Program-made: the position numbers and the translations under genes
Assembly (NCBI GenBank): GCA_024220505.1
Contig: JAKZZE010000003.1
Location: forward strand, 124,001 to 188,000
Source of the DNA: Rhizopus arrhizus
Lineage: Eukaryota > Mucoromycota > Mucoromycetes > Mucorales > Rhizopodaceae
Length of the DNA stretch: 64,000 bases
Direction: 5' to 3'
Notes under the pieces: model-generated
Seen by the model: only the letters and a program-made list of their open reading frames with translations
Told to the model about the DNA's origin: nothing
The model's database searches: none
In this document: piece after piece, positions 20,633 to 30,766 of the stretch
How the letters are laid out: every line of letters starts with the position of its first letter
Position numbering within the stretch: the stretch's first letter is position 1

Positions 20633-22262
20633 CAGTAGCGGACAAAACTGGTGCACAAAAATTAAAATCAACATTGTATCTCCGCCATATGTCTGCGACT
20701 TTTGTAGCATATACCATCTGAAAGACAGTCCAAAATATGCATTATGTTATGTAAACCGGAACTGTACCGGACATCCCCCAGGCATAAGGTCATTTTTAGT
20801 GATTTTTTGCATATTTCAATTTTCGCCAAAAATGTGGTGCTTGTCTAGCCTTCTTTCAATTTTCCCCATATCTCTCCCGTTTGCTTTCAGATTTCACAGC
20901 ATATTAGTGAATTTTAGTAGCTCTTAAAAAATATATAAAACCGTAGTTATTTTGTATTTCCCATTGAATCCCCCCTTTTGTTTTTACCCTATTCACTATA
21001 ACAAAGTACTAGCCTTATATGTTTAAGAAAATAAGCAACTGTAAAAACGAAACTCTGAGATCTCGAATACACTTAGTTGGTACGACAACAGATATTTCTA
21101 GAATAACAAGAATCTCTAAATGGACAATCAACAGGAGAAAGAGGGAAGAACGAAACTTAATGTCTTGTGATCATGAAGGTCTCCCGCTTTTAGTCTGAAA
21201 AGTTACTAGCTCAATCACCAACCTAAAGCTTGTACAAGGTCCGTTACACACAGTTTCCGATGCTCAGCACATTTTGAGGACCTTAAGATACAGTATTAGC
21301 AAATTGTCAGTCTGAAGGCACTGTAGGAAGCTAGATTTTGAGTCTGGAAGTAAGGAATCGAAGAATTTCATCAGCTGTATTAGCCGGAAAAAGCGATGAA
21401 TGTGGTATCACGACAAGCCATTGTATACAATAGAGGGCTGGAAGCCTGCTATCTTTAGCAATGAAACAAATATGAACATTATGGATGCAGATAGTATACA
21501 CTAATATTGAAAGCAAGTCGAGCAACCTGAGTGATTTTTTCACGGTGATCAAACAATGAAGCATGCTGGCTGCTGTGTTATGTTTTAAGGCTGTATTAGA
21601 TATTGAGGACCGGAATATGTGTGTCAAGTATATGATGGTATAATGAACTCATAAATATACACATATATTTCGCTTACTTCATACCACAAAAGCCTAGCGT
21701 ATAGTGGTCTAAAACGTCGTAATCTCTCGTTTCAGTATGACAATGACACAAGGCACAAGTCGACGCATGTCACAAACTCAATATTTGATAACAGCGCTTC
21801 TGTGCTACAAGTTTAGCCGTCACTAATCCCGGCCGAAGTCCGCTTAAGCATGCCAGGTGGCAATTGATGGCAAAGGTATGATGATACGACACTAGATCAA
21901 AAAGGGTCGATGATCTTTGGAAAAGAGTAGTTAAAGAGCCGGGTTCTTTTATTGAAAATGATATACACGCATATTATTAGCATATGCAAAGAAGAACATC
22001 CGATGATATCAAGAGATGAGATGATTATATAAAGTCTAAGGTCTTAGCCACTTTTGCGGTTTTTAGAAAATATAAAATTTTATAAATTTAAAGCACGCTT
22101 ATCGCTCAGTTTTAACAATGTCATGCTTAGAACATACATAAATTACAATGACTAGTATATCCTCTTTCTAGTACAGTTTCATGACTATTGCAATTACCAT
22201 GAGCAGGTAATGGTAGTTAAAAGCTGAAAAAAAGTTTTGTGCACCAGTTTTGTCCGCTACTG
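20633..22262 (+). mobile_element. Decayed Tc1-type transposon with 28-bp inverted ends
   Basis: The left end CAGTAGCGGACAAAACTGG(TGCACAAAA) at 20633 matches the inverted sequence ending at 22262, with TA at 20631-20632 and 22263-22264. The interior carries a broken transposase on the plus strand. It sits directly against the C-terminal remnant of a different Tc1 family (22263-22640), into which it probably inserted before the left part of the host element was lost. Confidence 0.85.
21040..22250 (+). pseudogene. Tc1 transposase relic with many stops and frameshifts
   Basis: Reading the plus strand and moving between frames gives recognisable Tc1 pieces: an HTH-like TTDISRITRISKWTINRR near 21080-21140, YTIEGWKPAIFSNETNMNI near 21425-21480 (the WSDET region, with Asp changed to Asn), a Gly-Cys-rich segment KHAGCCVMF near 21560, and FQYDNDTRHKS near 21733. 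Stops are frequent and no catalytic triad survives intact. It is a dead copy. Confidence 0.75.
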
Positions 22263-22640
22263 TATACGAACGAATAACTAAAGCTTGGTGCGACTTAATG
22301 AAGCCGAAAGGGTGTCAAAAGGTCATAGAAACAATGTATAAGCATATAAAACAATGTATCAAGAATAAAGGAAGCTGGACAGACTATTAATGTCAAATAA
22401 ATAAACCATTTTGTTTTTTTCCAAATGTGCCGCAAAACTGTCCCAATGCACCGTTTATTTTCTATTCCCTCCATCTCCGTCTGCACTGTCTTAATTTGTT
22501 TTTGTCCTACATTGTTTGCTTCTACATGTCTTTGGCTATCGAATGATATACAATAAGGTGTACATTAGCTTAACAACTATGGTGCTACAAGCCCTAGAAG
22601 AGAAAATTACGAAACATTGGGACAGTTTTGCGGGTCACTG
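22263..22640 (+). mobile_element. 3' remnant of a Tc1 element (C-terminal codons plus terminal repeat)
   Basis: The first approximately 120 bp encode YERITKAWCDLMKPKGCQ...NKGSWTDY followed by a stop, matching the C-terminus of the intact transposase at 28907-30055 (YERVTKVWYDLMKPEECQ...GRWTDY). An inverted-repeat arm of the same design follows (CCGCAAAACTGTCCCAATGCACCG ... ACATTGGGACAGTTTTGCGGGTCACTG) and ends at 22640 before TA. The N-terminal two thirds and the left end are missing. Confidence 0.85.
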
Positions 22641-22731
22641 TAAACCATTCAAAGCTAAATATAGCCATAATAAGCCAATAAGGAAGCATTGCTAAAGAGC
22701 AACAGACGGATAAGGACGCATTGGTAAAAGG

Positions 22732-23298
22732 TGTTGTATAATGGTAATAATGATTTAGAAAAAGGTAGAAACAAAAATAAAGAAACAGTGTAGGTACTTT
22801 TTGAGACTGATCTTTATTTCAGTTTAAGTTAAAGTAAAAATTATTCTAATTGAAGGCAGGTATTTATATCTTATTGAGTGAGTGGCTTGATATCTTCTAT
22901 TGTAAGCGTTCTTCTAATCTTCAGGTACTTTAGCAAGTGTCATCTATAATTATGATTATGAAAACTTTTCATTTGTTCTTTTGTATGTCTGTCATAGATT
23001 ATCTTTTATTCTGGGAATTCCTCACTGATTTGAATAACGTTATTTTACGCGTTATTTCAATTATGTGAAAGATTAGCAATATTCCTGATATTGGATTGGA
23101 TCTTGTTATTTTAGTTGATACTTCTTCTTATCAAAGAACTCTTATTAATACAAAACATATTCTAAAGGAATATATTTAATTGGAATTGATTGTATAATCT
23201 TATTTAAATAAACTTATATTTTATTTTATTTAATTATGATCTTGTATTAAGACTTATATTTATCAATGTCTACTACGATCAGTTACTGTTCTACAACA
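22732..23298 (-). repeat. Solo LTR related to the Ty3/gypsy LTR
   Basis: 567 bp, starting TGTTGTATAATGG and ending TTCTACAACA, flanked by the 5-bp duplication AAAGG (22727-22731 and 23299-23303). On the minus strand it has a TATA sequence (GATATAAATACC) and CAAAAAGTACC, and its ends match the LTR at 5063-5641 (GTTCTACAACA and ACTTTTTGAGACTGA). It is the product of LTR-LTR recombination of a former element in minus orientation. Confidence 0.9.
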
Positions 23299-23303
23299 AA
23301 AGG

Positions 23304-23842
23304 CAACAAGCCAATAAAGAAGTGGTATTAAAGAGAAACGCAAGCATGTAAGGTCCAATAGAAAGGCATCATGCTTGTGTTTCGTCGTTAAAAGAATAAT
23401 GAAGCGGCGCGTTGCCAAACTGTGCCACTTGGTTATCGCACTGAAATAGTTAACATTCAACGTAAACAGGTTCAACTTGGCATACTGCAATAACGCTGCA
23501 TTAAATATGATAAATCCCGATTAACTGAGGTATATCTGAGGACTATCATACTTTATAAATACTATTAAATTCTGGGTTTTATTATTTTTTTGTATTTTTT
23601 TAAAATTTTATGGCAATGAGCATGTAGCAACGAAGTGTGCAATGTTGCCCGAGCCAGTTATGAATGTAAGAGAATAAAAAACCTTCTTAGGGGACAAGAA
23701 GGGAAAAAAGAGAAAGAAAAGGAAAAAGAAAAAGAGCAAATTATTTGAAATATGAATAAATATAAGAGGAGGAAGAAAGAAAAAGTAAATAGAAACAAAA
23801 ATTTAATACAAACCAGATCAAGTACGAGAAAGACTCACACTA
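23304..23842. other. Intergenic DNA, nothing recognised
   Basis: AT-rich, with a purine-rich tract at 23690-23790. Short open frames here have no coding features that I can support. Confidence 0.5.
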
Positions 23843-24679
23843 TTACTTGGATAACCAATTCAACAGCTTGACGCCAGGATCAACAGGAGGAGGAGGGCAT
23901 TCATCATGAAAATAATAATCCATTTCATGGAGAATCGTACATAGGATTGGCCATAGAGTAAACCAGCTATGAGAAGCAGTAGGACGAGGTTTATGTAATG
24001 GTAGTAAATTAAGAAGGAAAGAGATTGGATCTTCAATTGAGCGAGGCAAGTATAGACGATGATGAACATTTAGACAGTCAAAAGCATGTCGACGGCTTCA
24101 GTTATGATAGGGATGGAAGATGCATTCTTTTGGTTTACCACCAGGTAGCCAACCAAGACGCCAGCGAAGAACACGACTACGTTCAGAACAAGTCATCGGT
24201 AACCATAGGATAGGATCCACTTGGATAGTAGGGCGAGTAGAGGATAACAGGAAGGAATCAAAGTTATTACATAGATTTTGAAATTGATCAGCTAAGAATT
24301 TGGTGCGAAGAGAGAGAAATTTCTTTTTATCTAAAGTATCAAGGATTGGTCCACAGAGAGATTTCCACATTGGAGTATTAATCAGTTTGTACCAGTGAGA
24401 GCGGCTAGTTGAAGATTGAATATATGGCAGCAGATGAGCAAGAAGAGTATCATCAGGTAAATGAGTACTTCGAAAAAGATACTGGGCTTGAAGGACTGCA
24501 ACACGAGTGCGCGTCGATGGGAGATTGACCAGATGAAGCATGAATTGAACTGAAGACCTAGAATGACCGCCGAAGATACGTCTAATACATTGGTTTTGGA
24601 AAGTATCAAGTTGATAGATTAATTTAGTTGTGAGAGGACTAATCGCAAGACCCATAATCTAATTGGGCACGGACCATAC
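23843..24679 (-). pseudogene. C-terminal relic of a non-LTR reverse transcriptase
   Basis: The minus strand encodes the post-RT part of a LINE protein: MVRAQLDYG, then after a one-base frameshift LAISPLTTKLIYQLDTFQNQ and CIRRIFGGHSRSSVQFMLH, and CSERSRVLRWRLGWLPGGKP toward a zinc-type C-terminus. A stop interrupts at 24098, after which the frame continues to 23843. The 5' part was lost where LINE A copy 1 inserted (poly-T at 24680-24698). It is a different family from LINE A and LINE B. Confidence 0.75.
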
Positions 24680-24802
24680 TTTTTTTTTTTTTTTTTTTAT
24701 GGATGAAAATTTTAATGTTTATTAAAACTCATCAAAGAGTATAAGGATTAAGAGCGATACAAGTGTATTAAACAGTGACTTGTCGCGAAAATACAAAAGA
24801 AA

Positions 24803-25552
24803 TTAGCATAGAAAATTGTAAGCAGATAGTTTCAATAGCTCTTTTTGGATTTGATTGATGACAATCTCATCCACGACAGGAGTCTGTTCAAAGAATTGTT
24901 GCCAGTGGGCTTTCCAAATGAATCGAATGACTGTAGCAAAAAAATCATAGATTGTAAACTTGTCATGATAGTGTAAGATGTAATACTTGGATAATCTAAG
25001 TGTAGATAGGTCCTCGAATATTGGGCTGCAGTTGGGATCTTTAGGATTTGATAAGTATTTCTTGAAGGCTGCGTTCCACAGGTCTTGTTTTTGGATACAA
25101 GTAAAGAGCATATGCTGCTCTGTTTCTGGTGGTTTGCACAATTGGCAAAAGTCGTCGTCTACCTTTGCTGGTATGATTCTATGCAGATTGGCTCGAGTGG
25201 ATAATTTCTTATGAAGAAGTCTGTACCATACATTCCTAGGAATATGGTGCATAGGGCTACTGATAAAAGCTTTCCAGTTGTTGTGACTTATATTTGTGAT
25301 TTGTGAGTTTGAGTTGAAGCTAAACATTGTCTTTAATTGACGATTCTTCAATGCTGTTATATTGATATCTTCATAGCTCATCTGTTGAATGAATGGGTCA
25401 AAGTTGATATTTGGTTCAGTTGGATGCTCTTCATTGTCCAATTCAAGATCTTGCTGTTCAGCTGATAATAAGGATGCAAAATACGGCTTGAAGGTAAGGT
25501 TTCCAGTAAGAACGGCATTTTTGATTTTTGTAGAAGATTGGGAGAGCCACAA
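24803..25552 (-). pseudogene. LINE A ORF2, C-terminal segment (copy 1)
   Basis: 249-residue frame, shifted relative to the RT frame that overlaps it. It contains a Cys/His zinc-type motif (CQLCKPPETEQHMLFTC), typical of the C-terminus of fungal LINE proteins. It ends AYNFLC, whereas copy 2 ends AYNSLL; the difference marks the edge of the identical arm. Confidence 0.85.
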
Positions 25553-27537
25553 TGTTGCCTGTTTTTGAACTGTATACCATCTGAAAGGAAATCTCGTTCA
25601 AAGAAATGATACACTTTTTGTGCTTGGAGAAACTTGCTGAACTTGAAGTTTTCTTGTGGGTCTTCGCATATATCTTTGAAGGGAATGAGTAGACTAGTTT
25701 GTGATGATATTGTCAAGTCATTTTCTGTAGGTAAACGAGGACAGGAGTCCAAAGCACTAAACATGGGGATTAGTGGATGGAGGCCTTTCATGTTACCGTA
25801 TGATCTGGAATGTTTGAATATCAAAGGGATGACGTGTGAGGGAGCATCAAAGGAAGATTGCAGAGTAAATATCAACATCTTGTACAGGAAGTCTGGTATC
25901 CTTTGACGACAGTTTAACAGCAATGGATTGATATATCGAAACTGGAAAACCTTTTGCTGAACTTCTACATTCAATAATGAGACACCACCTTTATTTTTCG
26001 GCTGCTCTAGAGTTGTCCGAGCAATCCTGGGAAACAGGTTGTGAGTCACGAATTGATACACAATAGAAGACACCTTGTTGTAAAAGCTTTTTGGGAGGCT
26101 TGTAATTCGCAGAAAATGCCACAACTTGGAGAGTATGAGTGTATTAGCAATGTGTGCCCTGCCATAAACGGAAAGTTGACGCTGGGAATGAATGTTAACC
26201 GAGCTTTCAAGCTTGCGGATGGTTTCTTTATGGAATATAGTTCGTTGATCGTTGGTGAACCATATTGGGTATCCAAGATACTTGATGTAGCCTAATGATT
26301 GAGAGTCAAACCACCTGAGACCATTATGAATGATTAGTTCTTTGAGTTCTCGATTGTTGAATGTGGTTCCACCGGCTAAAGGGAATGCCACCGACTTGGA
26401 ATAGTTTACTTGAGAGTTAGACGCACCATTATATACTTTTAGACACTCTTGTAGTTCCAGAAATTCTTCCTTAGAATTGATAAATATGAGTATATCGTCT
26501 GCGTAGGCTAATAATTTAACTGGTCTTGGTGCTGTTAATTGCAAGTCAGAGTTGGATCTTCTAGCTTTAAGACAGTAACCATCAATAATTTCATTGTTAA
26601 GGATGGATAGTAAGAATGGTTCTATTGCAAGATTGAAAAGTATAGGTGAAATCGAGTCTCCTTGACGTAATCCGCGCAATTGCTGTATACTGTCAGACAA
26701 GGATCCATTCACATTGACGGAAATTGAATTGCCAAAGAAAAGGTCGTGGATACACTTGATGAATTTATTGGGGAAACCAAACCTATTGAGTACTTTGCAC
26801 AAATATTCGGGGTGGATACGGTCGTAGGCCTTTGTTTGATCTAACATGACCCCTAAACTTTCTGATATTGACGTTAATTTAGAGGCATCCTCCATAATCA
26901 ACCGACATGCGAAGCCATGATCACCTATAAACCGGCTGTGCATGAAGCCTGATTGGAAACGAGTGATCAATTTGGATGAGATACCCATAATCCTGCTATT
27001 CATGATCCTTGTAAAGACTTTGCAATCTATATTAATCAGTGAGATTGGGCGCCAGTTACTTAGGCTTGTAAGGTCACCAGTCTTGGGTAAGAGAACCAAA
27101 CAAGTTTGTTGCCATGATTTTGGAAAAAGCGCCTTGTTTATAGCGTCATTGTAAACCTCTAGTACTAGAGACTTGCAGCTAGGGTGACCAATTATCAAGT
27201 TTAAGATTTCATAGGGTAACCCATCCATGCCTGGGCTACTTTTGTGAGAAGTTCTTCTCGATCCATCTAGAATGTCATCGAACGAAATGCTGCTGATTAT
27301 ATGTTTAGCATCGTTTGACGATACCTGTTTATCTATCGTGTTTAGCATTGACTCGAGATCCTGATGATCGATAGGTTCTGCGGAGTAAAGTGTAGAGTAG
27401 AAATTGGAAGCTGCATCAAGTTTCGCTTTAATATCTAAGCATTCCAAGCCAGTTTCTGGATGGACAATCTTAATGATATTTTCGCTTGATATTTCTTGAT
27501 TCGGCTGTTCTTTTGAGGTATTCGGCTGATTTCTCAT
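25378..27537 (-). pseudogene. LINE A ORF2, reverse transcriptase segment (copy 1)
   Basis: 719-residue frame with LINE-type RT motifs in order: SSPGMDGLPYEIL, FQSGFMHSRFIGDHG, LDQTKAYDRI (catalytic Asp), LRQGDSISPILF and AYADDILIF (the YADD box). The same translation is found at 34778-36937. It is separated from the endonuclease and the C-terminal segment by frameshifts, so a full ORF2 product needs recoding or is no longer made. Confidence 0.92.
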
Positions 27538-28557
27538 TGTTTTCGATCCATCGTTTACCTGCTCTGAGGATATCTATTTCAGCTATTTCGGGTTGTAACT
27601 TTGCAAGCTTATTCTCAACTTCAGGAAGCAAGCTATTCAAACGGGTTGGGTTGTTAGAGTACCGTCTGAAGATATCATTTCTTTGACTTTGGAGCTGCTT
27701 GATCTGATCATTCCTCCATTGGCATCTATTTCTGCAAAAGTTTTGAGTAACCTTTTTAACCATTTTCTTGAGTAGATCCCATTTCTCTTGAGGAGAGTTA
27801 TTATATTTGGCTAGCTTATGAGTAATGTATTGTTCTATTTGTTCATTGAGCTTGCGAACGTATGCTGGGTTCTTGGCTAAATTTGGATTGGCTCTCCAGA
27901 GACCCTTTCCAGTTGAAGAGGTTCCTATAGTTAAGTTTATAGATAAAAGGGCATGGTCTGTCCATTCTTTGTTCATGTATTCAACATTCCCGTTGTTACA
28001 ATTGTTGTGAATGCTTTTGTTTGCAAATATATAGTCTATACAAGTGGATGAATCAGCTCTTCGAAAAGTTAGTCGGTAGCTGATACCGTCTTCCACGTGA
28101 TTTATACAGTCCTCAAAGTGAGAAAGCATAAACCGCAGAAAGTGCTGTGGGACATTTGATCGTCTTGTGTTGTGGTAAGAATTGTTGTCGAATGAGAAGT
28201 TGAAATCTCCTGCTATGAAGAGATTTTGAATAATGGTATTGGAACTATCTAAGGAGCTTAGTTGATGGATGACGCTCGAAAAGAAGACATTTCTGTCGGT
28301 TGCATTGCTCGCTGGAGCATAGAGGTTTAGTATAAAAATAGGTTGTATAAATTCATCTGACCAAGTGAGCTTTACAAGTAAAAACCTTTGATCGTCCGAT
28401 TGTTGAATTAGTTCCATATTTTGGGACTGACTGAGATTGATGATTCCACAGTACTTGGTCCACAGTGTCTGATGAGCTTGAAATTTCATTTTGAGTGATT
28501 GAGTTATTTTATCGAATGAATGAAGAGGTATATTTGTTTCTTGACATAATAATATGT
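27470..28557 (-). pseudogene. LINE A ORF2, endonuclease segment (copy 1, 5'-truncated)
   Basis: APE-type endonuclease motifs are visible: LLCQETN, LYAPASN, AGDFNFSFD (GDFN box), IDYIFAN and WTDHALLSI. The frame stays open upstream of 28557 into unrelated flank, up to 28630, but that extension is not LINE sequence. It overlaps the RT frame by 68 bases in another frame. Confidence 0.88.
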
Positions 28558-28906
28558 GTCGTGTTTGGTCATTAATGATGTCTTTATTTATTATTTTATG
28601 ATTGATCTCAGTCCAGCCTACGTCAGACAATATAATCCAGGGTTCATTCTAAACTACAGTGACTCCCAAAAGTGTCCCAATGTTTTGTAATTTTGTCTTT
28701 CACTGTCATTGGTGCTATTGCTATTTGCATAACATATGTCTTGTTGTACCTCATTTGAAAGCTACGGTAGTGTAGATGTACGTGGTACAAGTTACGTCTG
28801 AATTGATGTAGCGCAGGCGGAGATAAATCATATACAAAACGAGCGGTGCATTGGGACACTTTTGGGAGCATATTGAAAAAATCGGAATATCTTTATTTAT
28901 TTATTA

Positions 28907-30055
28907 TTAATAGTCTGTCCAACGTCCTTTGTTCTGAATACACTTTTGTATACGTTGTGGCATACTTTCTATAACTTTTTGACACTCTTCCGGCTTCATA
29001 AGGTCGTACCAAACCTTAGTCACACGTTCATAAAGCTCGTTCATGCCTTTTGGTGCGGTTTCATAGTCATTAAGTCTCCTTTTCAGCAATGACCACATAT
29101 TTTCGATAGGGTTTAAGTCCGGAGATTGTGCAGGCCATTGTAAAACAGTATAAGATTGTTTTTGGAGGTACTCCTTTACTACTTTTGATGTATGCTTAGG
29201 GTCGTTGTCATGCTGGAAAATCACCTGGTGACGTTCGAAGCCTAATTTACTGACACCATACTCAATTGTACGCTCCAGTTCATCCTCCAAAATCCCTTTA
29301 TACAATTCTTTGTCCATATTACCATTGATTTTGCACATCCAACCGACTCCAGTATAGGTAATAGCACTCCACAACATAATACTGCCTCCACCGTGTTTAA
29401 CAGTCATCTTCACATGATGAGATTTTAGGCTTTCCCCTGATCGAATCCATGCCCAGGTGCGTCCATCCGAATTAAATCTGTTTATTTTTGTTTCGTCTGA
29501 CCAAATAACACGTTTCCAGTCATCTACTGTCCAGTCCTTGTGAGCAATACACCAAGAAAGTCTGTTTCGGATATTCTTCGCGCTGAGTAATGGCTTCTTT
29601 GGCTTCTCAATCGCACCTAATCCTGCCTTCCGAAAGGCTCTACGAACTGTTTCGACACCTACGTTCTTTCCAATATCGTTTTCAAGGCATTCGGTAACCT
29701 TCACAGCACTTGGAACACGATTTTTGGTGACCTGGCGTACACAGTAACGTTCATCGGCTGCAGACAACACCTTGGGTCGGCCCATGTTTGGCTTCATAAG
29801 ACCAGCGCAATGGGTTTTTCGCAGTCTCCCAACCGTACTCTTGCTTAAACCCGTCAATTCTTCCACCTCCCGAACCGACTTACCTTGTTTAAGGAGAGAA
29901 ATAGCTTGAAATACCATACCTTGGGAGACTTGTTTCGTATTGAGATTTAATGAGCGAGTTACAGCAGAGTAGGAGCTTAAAACTTCAGCAAATAATAATT
30001 TGGACATCAGATACGTTTGCGACACTAATATATGCAGTTTGGTGATTGTATGCAA
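28907..30055 (-). CDS. Tc1-family DD34E transposase
   Basis: 382 residues from the first in-frame ATG (30055); the Met at residue 17 (30007) gives 366 residues and is a plausible alternative start. HTH: SVREVEELTGLSKSTVGRL (about 60-78), then GRPKVLS. Catalytic residues: Asp187 (WSDETK), Asp283 (FQHDNDPKHT) and Glu318 (NPIENMW), with 34 residues between the last two. Gly-rich box HGGGSIMLW. No internal lesion was seen. Its close relative survives only as a C-terminal fragment at 22263-22640. Confidence 0.95.
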   Translation of the reverse strand: MHTITKLHILVSQTYLMSKLLFAEVLSSYSAVTRSLNLNTKQVSQGMVFQAISLLKQGKSVREVEELTGLSKSTVGRLRKTHCAGLMKPNMGRPKVLSAADERYCVRQVTKNRVPSAVKVTECLENDIGKNVGVETVRRAFRKAGLGAIEKPKKPLLSAKNIRNRLSWCIAHKDWTVDDWKRVIWSDETKINRFNSDGRTWAWIRSGESLKSHHVKMTVKHGGGSIMLWSAITYTGVGWMCKINGNMDKELYKGILEDELERTIEYGVSKLGFERHQVIFQHDNDPKHTSKVVKEYLQKQSYTVLQWPAQSPDLNPIENMWSLLKRRLNDYETAPKGMNELYERVTKVWYDLMKPEECQKVIESMPQRIQKCIQNKGRWTDY

Positions 30056-30250
30056 GTTGTGCGTGGATATTTTGTAGAGATTCCGATTTTTTCAATATGC
30101 TCCCAAAACTGTCCCAATGCACCGCTCGTTTTGTATATGCTTTATCTCCGCCAGTGCTACATCAATTGAGATGTAACTTGTACCACGTAAATCTATGCTA
30201 CCGTAGCTTTCAAATGAGGTACAACAAGTCATGTTTTATGCAAACAGCAA

Positions 30251-30665
30251 TGCTTTATCCAAGAATAGAAAGGAACAAGAGAGGACGAGACTCGATAAAG
30301 AGATTGTTTTATTTAATAAGAAAATGATACTCTATTTATACTTTTCATACACGGATAATATTTCATGTCATGGATTAATAATTAATGAGTATGATATAAC
30401 TGATGACAAATAGATAATGGTTACGTGTTCCTCCATTGTTATCTTTGTCATCGTAAGCATTTATCCATAGAATACTCGTACATGATTGACTACGATTGAC
30501 TGTAATTTAGTCCCTGGATTTAATATAATTTAACCGTGCAATTACGCAGCATCTTATCCTTTATGAAGATTATCCGAATTAACCTGTAGCCTATCTATTG
30601 GATATATTTTACATGTAGCTTATTAATACTGTTTTCATATCGAGTTATGAATGATGGATACATCA
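30251..30665 (-). repeat. Solo LTR inserted in the right inverted repeat of Tc1-2
   Basis: 415 bp beginning TGCTTTATCC and ending GATACATCA, flanked by AGCAA at 30246-30250 and 30666-30670. A TATA sequence (GTATAAATAGAG) and AATAAAAC lie on the minus strand, setting the orientation. The interrupted Tc1 repeat is otherwise colinear with the left one, so the border is exact. Confidence 0.9.
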
Positions 30666-30766
30666 AGCAATAACACCAATGACAGTGAAAGTCAGAATTA
30701 CAAAACATTGGGACAGTTTTGGGAGTCACTGTAGAAACAACAGCAATTGAGTACGGTAGCATCGAG

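Larger units (their letters stand above)
24680..28557 (-). mobile_element. LINE A, copy 1 (5'-truncated non-LTR retrotransposon)
   Basis: A poly(A) tail of 19 (seen as T at 24680-24698) follows a 3' UTR with AATAAA. Reading leftward on the minus strand it carries the endonuclease, RT and C-terminal parts of ORF2, but lacks ORF1 and the first about 40 codons of ORF2: homology to copy 2 (32226-45080) starts abruptly at 28557. From 28557 down to 24814 it appears the same as copy 2 over 3,744 bp with no length difference. No clear target duplication was found. The two frameshifts described for copy 2 are present here too, so this copy is not autonomous. Confidence 0.9.
24814..28557 (-). repeat. 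Left arm of a 3,744-bp inverted repeat
   Basis: Reverse complement of 33758-37501: every paired feature has coordinates summing to 62315, so there are no net insertions or deletions. Incidental open frames on the opposite strand translate identically in the two arms, which indicates near-complete nucleotide identity. The spacer between the arms is 5.2 kb. Confidence 0.92.
28657..30731 (-). mobile_element. Tc1-type transposon (Tc1-2) with a solo LTR in its right inverted repeat
   Basis: Inverted repeats of 232 bp: left 28657-28888, right 30080-30731 after removing the LTR insertion of 420 bp (415 plus a 5-bp duplication). The ends read CAGTGACTCCCAAAA...; TA flanks at 28655-28656 and 30732-30733. 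One intact transposase. The element lies inside the 5' part of the DDE-B element. Confidence 0.93.

Noticed and set aside
20565..20927. 120-codon plus-strand frame
   Set aside because: Lies wholly in the duplicated transposon end (repeat DNA), no homology or start context.
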